DNA of 64,000 bases from positions 2,624,955 through 2,688,954 of the forward strand of contig NZ_CP119804.1 in NCBI RefSeq assembly GCF_029338375.1. The letters run 5' to 3'. Positions within the stretch are counted from its first letter, which is position 1. Each line of letters starts with the position of its first letter. A program made the translations under genes and the position numbers. This stretch comes from Halorussus lipolyticus (GTDB lineage: Archaea; Halobacteriota; Halobacteria; Halobacteriales; Haladaptataceae). This document shows, piece by piece, positions 62,364-64,000 of this stretch. Below the pieces are notes generated by a model. The model saw only the letters and a program-made list of their open reading frames with translations. It did no database searches and was not told the origin of the DNA.

Positions 62364-63185
62364 CTACGGCGAGAACGTTTTCTGGTTCCCGATTTGCGAT
62401 GCGGTAAAGCTCCGTTCGACATCCCAGACTTTCGTCGTGTCCCCGTACGTCACGCCAACACCGGCAGGGAACGAGAACGAAATGCCCTGTAGTTCGACAT
62501 CGCTGTAGGTATGGTAGTAATCGAACTCTAACTCTCTTTCCGACGGGGAGTAGCCATCTTTCGGGTTCAGTTTCACACCGAAACCGGCTTCCGTGTCTCC
62601 GTTTAGGTACCCGCCGTCTGCCCATTCACACACCGCACCGGAATTCGGATTCTTCGAATCCACGCCGTCCACATCGCTCACGTTACCGGAGTCGTCGGTG
62701 TAGTAAACCCACTCGCTATCGCAGTACGACCGGTCGTAGTGGTCGTTGTGGAAGCCGATTGCAGCGGTATCGGGCGGGGCTTCCCCCCACTCCGCGACGT
62801 CCCCTGCGCTATGGTTCCATCCGAGATGAATATACTCGTAACAGAAATCCCTGTTCTTTGTTACGTCTCCACGAGAAATCTCAAACGTGACGTCGTTCCT
62901 ATCGAACTTCTGAGTTCCGACGTCACCATCGGTCGTCTTTTTCGGGATCGACACCGTCGTCGAGCTGCTTTCGTGCGTAATCCCGTGCTGTTTTAAGTAC
63001 TCACCCCACTCCGAAGCGTTCCAACCATTTTTGCCTTTGAGTTCGACAGAGTGGTCGAAGATTTCCGGTTGGGAACGGCCGCTTTTTCCTTTAGCGGACC
63101 CGACCCCCGCGAACCCGGTCACCGTTGTAGCGACTCCGAGTTGTTTGAGAATTTTTCTTCTTGACTTCTTTTTATTTTCTGTCAC
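62364..63185 (-). CDS. Tat-type exported protein of unknown function
   Basis: The 273-residue protein starts MTENKKKSRRKILKQLGVAT, a twin-arginine signal, then a Gly/Ser-rich cleavage region. The mature chain holds four cysteines (FCYEY, SYCDSEW, GAVCEW and others) and many Tyr/Asp/Gly residues. A C-terminal beta-rich part has FDYYHTYSDVELQGISFSFP. I recognise no family. Its AT-rich codon use contrasts with orc1 and the MutS-related gene. Confidence 0.65.
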   Translation of the reverse strand: MTENKKKSRRKILKQLGVATTVTGFAGVGSAKGKSGRSQPEIFDHSVELKGKNGWNASEWGEYLKQHGITHESSSTTVSIPKKTTDGDVGTQKFDRNDVTFEISRGDVTKNRDFCYEYIHLGWNHSAGDVAEWGEAPPDTAAIGFHNDHYDRSYCDSEWVYYTDDSGNVSDVDGVDSKNPNSGAVCEWADGGYLNGDTEAGFGVKLNPKDGYSPSERELEFDYYHTYSDVELQGISFSFPAGVGVTYGDTTKVWDVERSFTASQIGNQKTFSP

Positions 63186-63402
63186 AGTATTATAGATATT
63201 TTACTACTACTCATATTCTTCTAGTTGTTTTAAATATAAATTATATTATATTAGTATAAATTACATGTTTTATTTATTATAAAAGGCCTATATTGCGTTT
63301 ACCGTATCTTAAATAAGAGAATTCGGGGAGTGATGGCTTCTTCCGGCGATAATATTCTCGTCTGCCGAAACGTTAAGTAGCTGGGACAGCGAGGTGAAAG
63401 TG
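63186..63402. other. AT-rich region upstream of orc1/cdc6, possible replication origin
   Basis: Most of this 217-bp gap is A+T, especially 63186-63300 with long TATA/AAATATAA runs that would melt easily. Haloarchaeal origins usually lie directly upstream of an orc1/cdc6 gene with ORB repeats around an AT-rich element. I could not identify clear ORB repeats here, so origin function is only a hypothesis. Confidence 0.3.
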
Positions 63403-64000
63403 ATGGCAGACGACCCCGAGGAGGGGATGCTCTCGTGGGACGAATCCGTGTTCCGGGACGAACACGTCTTCGAAATCGACTACGTTCCCGAGACGTTCGC
63501 CCACCGCGAAAGCGAGATGCGGAGTCTGAAGTACGCGCTCCGCCCCGCCGCGCGTGGGTCCCGACCCCTGAACGTCATCGCCCGCGGTCCGCCCGGCACC
63601 GGCAAGACCACCGCCGTCCAGAAGGTGTTCGGCGAGTTGGGTGCCCAGACCGACGTGCGGACTGTCCGGGTCAACTGTCAGGTCGATTCGACCCGCTACT
63701 CGGTGTTCTCCCGCGTCTTCGAGGGCATCTTCGAGTACGAACCGCCCTCGTCGGGCATTTCGTTCAAGAAACTCTTTCGCCAGATTACCGAGAAACTGGT
63801 CGAGGAGGACGAGGTGCTGGTCGTCGCACTCGACGACGTGAACTACCTGTTCTACGAGGGCGAGGCCTCCGACACGCTCTACTCGCTCCTCCGCGCTCAC
63901 GAGGCCCACTCCGGCGCGAAAATCGGCGTCATCGTGGTGTCCTCGGACCTGAACCTCGATGTCATCGAGGACTTGGACGGCCGGGTCCAGAGCGTCTTCC
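63403..64000 (+). CDS. Orc1/Cdc6 family replication initiator, 5' part only
   Basis: The first 199 residues are visible and the gene continues past the window. Walker A is GPPGTGKT (62-69) and Walker B is VVALDDVN (D144, D145), within an AAA+ ATPase domain. The missing C-terminal winged-helix domain would bind origin repeats. Haloarchaea carry many such genes, some tied to a local origin and some not. The ATG at 63403 gives a sensible N-terminus with DESVFRDEHVFEIDYVPE. Confidence 0.92.
   Translation, partial: MADDPEEGMLSWDESVFRDEHVFEIDYVPETFAHRESEMRSLKYALRPAARGSRPLNVIARGPPGTGKTTAVQKVFGELGAQTDVRTVRVNCQVDSTRYSVFSRVFEGIFEYEPPSSGISFKKLFRQITEKLVEEDEVLVVALDDVNYLFYEGEASDTLYSLLRAHEAHSGAKIGVIVVSSDLNLDVIEDLDGRVQSVF

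Overview
The window is chromosomal DNA from an extremely halophilic archaeon (class Halobacteria). Coding regions are GC-rich and the proteins acidic. The information-processing genes are archaeal: RadA, PCNA, an Orc1/Cdc6 initiator, an NMD3-like protein and a Taw2-like wyosine enzyme. Several families are largely restricted to haloarchaea: HalOD1, DUF5784, DUF5786, DUF5789, PspAB and a fused double TatC. I cannot assign a genus. No rRNA, tRNA, CRISPR array, transposase or intein was recognised.

Layout. 1-6.5 kb holds housekeeping genes: thpR fragment, TPR protein, sufS and sufU, an AI-2E-type permease and radA. 6.5-9.5 kb is an AT-rich insert with a PQQ-type beta-propeller and a secreted protein of unknown function. 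9.5-12.1 kb is an htpX / lipoprotein / pspAB envelope-stress group. 12.2-19.7 kb carries another AT-rich Tat-type protein, a CPBP protease, an aminotransferase, an epimerase, an NMD3-like protein and the Taw2-like enzyme. 19.8-34 kb is a mosaic of MscS, an XPD/DinG-type helicase, many small haloarchaeal proteins, a PHP protein, a ferredoxin, a cupin, an aldo/keto reductase, a MOSC protein, a UPF0175/PIN toxin-antitoxin-like pair and pcn. 34-41 kb carries an O-methyltransferase, a sodium:solute symporter with a 39-codon partner, a second methyltransferase, an acyl-CoA ligase and an acyl-CoA dehydrogenase.

The most unusual stretch is 41.5-47 kb. It contains a 45-residue ORF, nuoB and nuoCD without the other complex I genes, a protein with both metal-binding motifs of class I terpene synthases, and an R2-like ligand-binding oxidase that keeps the Val/Tyr crosslink pair. 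A class IV aminotransferase follows. The terpene-synthase-like and oxidase genes are 28 bp apart and look like a small terpenoid-modifying unit, possibly new.

47-57.6 kb holds an APC transporter with universal-stress domains, an RlmE-type methyltransferase, a queuosine-precursor-type transporter behind a ribbon-helix-helix regulator, the divergent TatC pair and larE. At 57.7-59.5 kb two paralogous Tat-exported precursors with cysteine-rich C-termini flank a winged-helix regulator; they could be secreted disulfide-rich miniproteins. A MutS-related ATPase, an AT-rich segment with two Tat-type proteins, and the start of an orc1/cdc6 gene behind an AT-rich possible origin close the window.

Many genes have a TATA-like box 25-31 nt upstream of the start codon, which fits the leaderless transcription common in haloarchaea.
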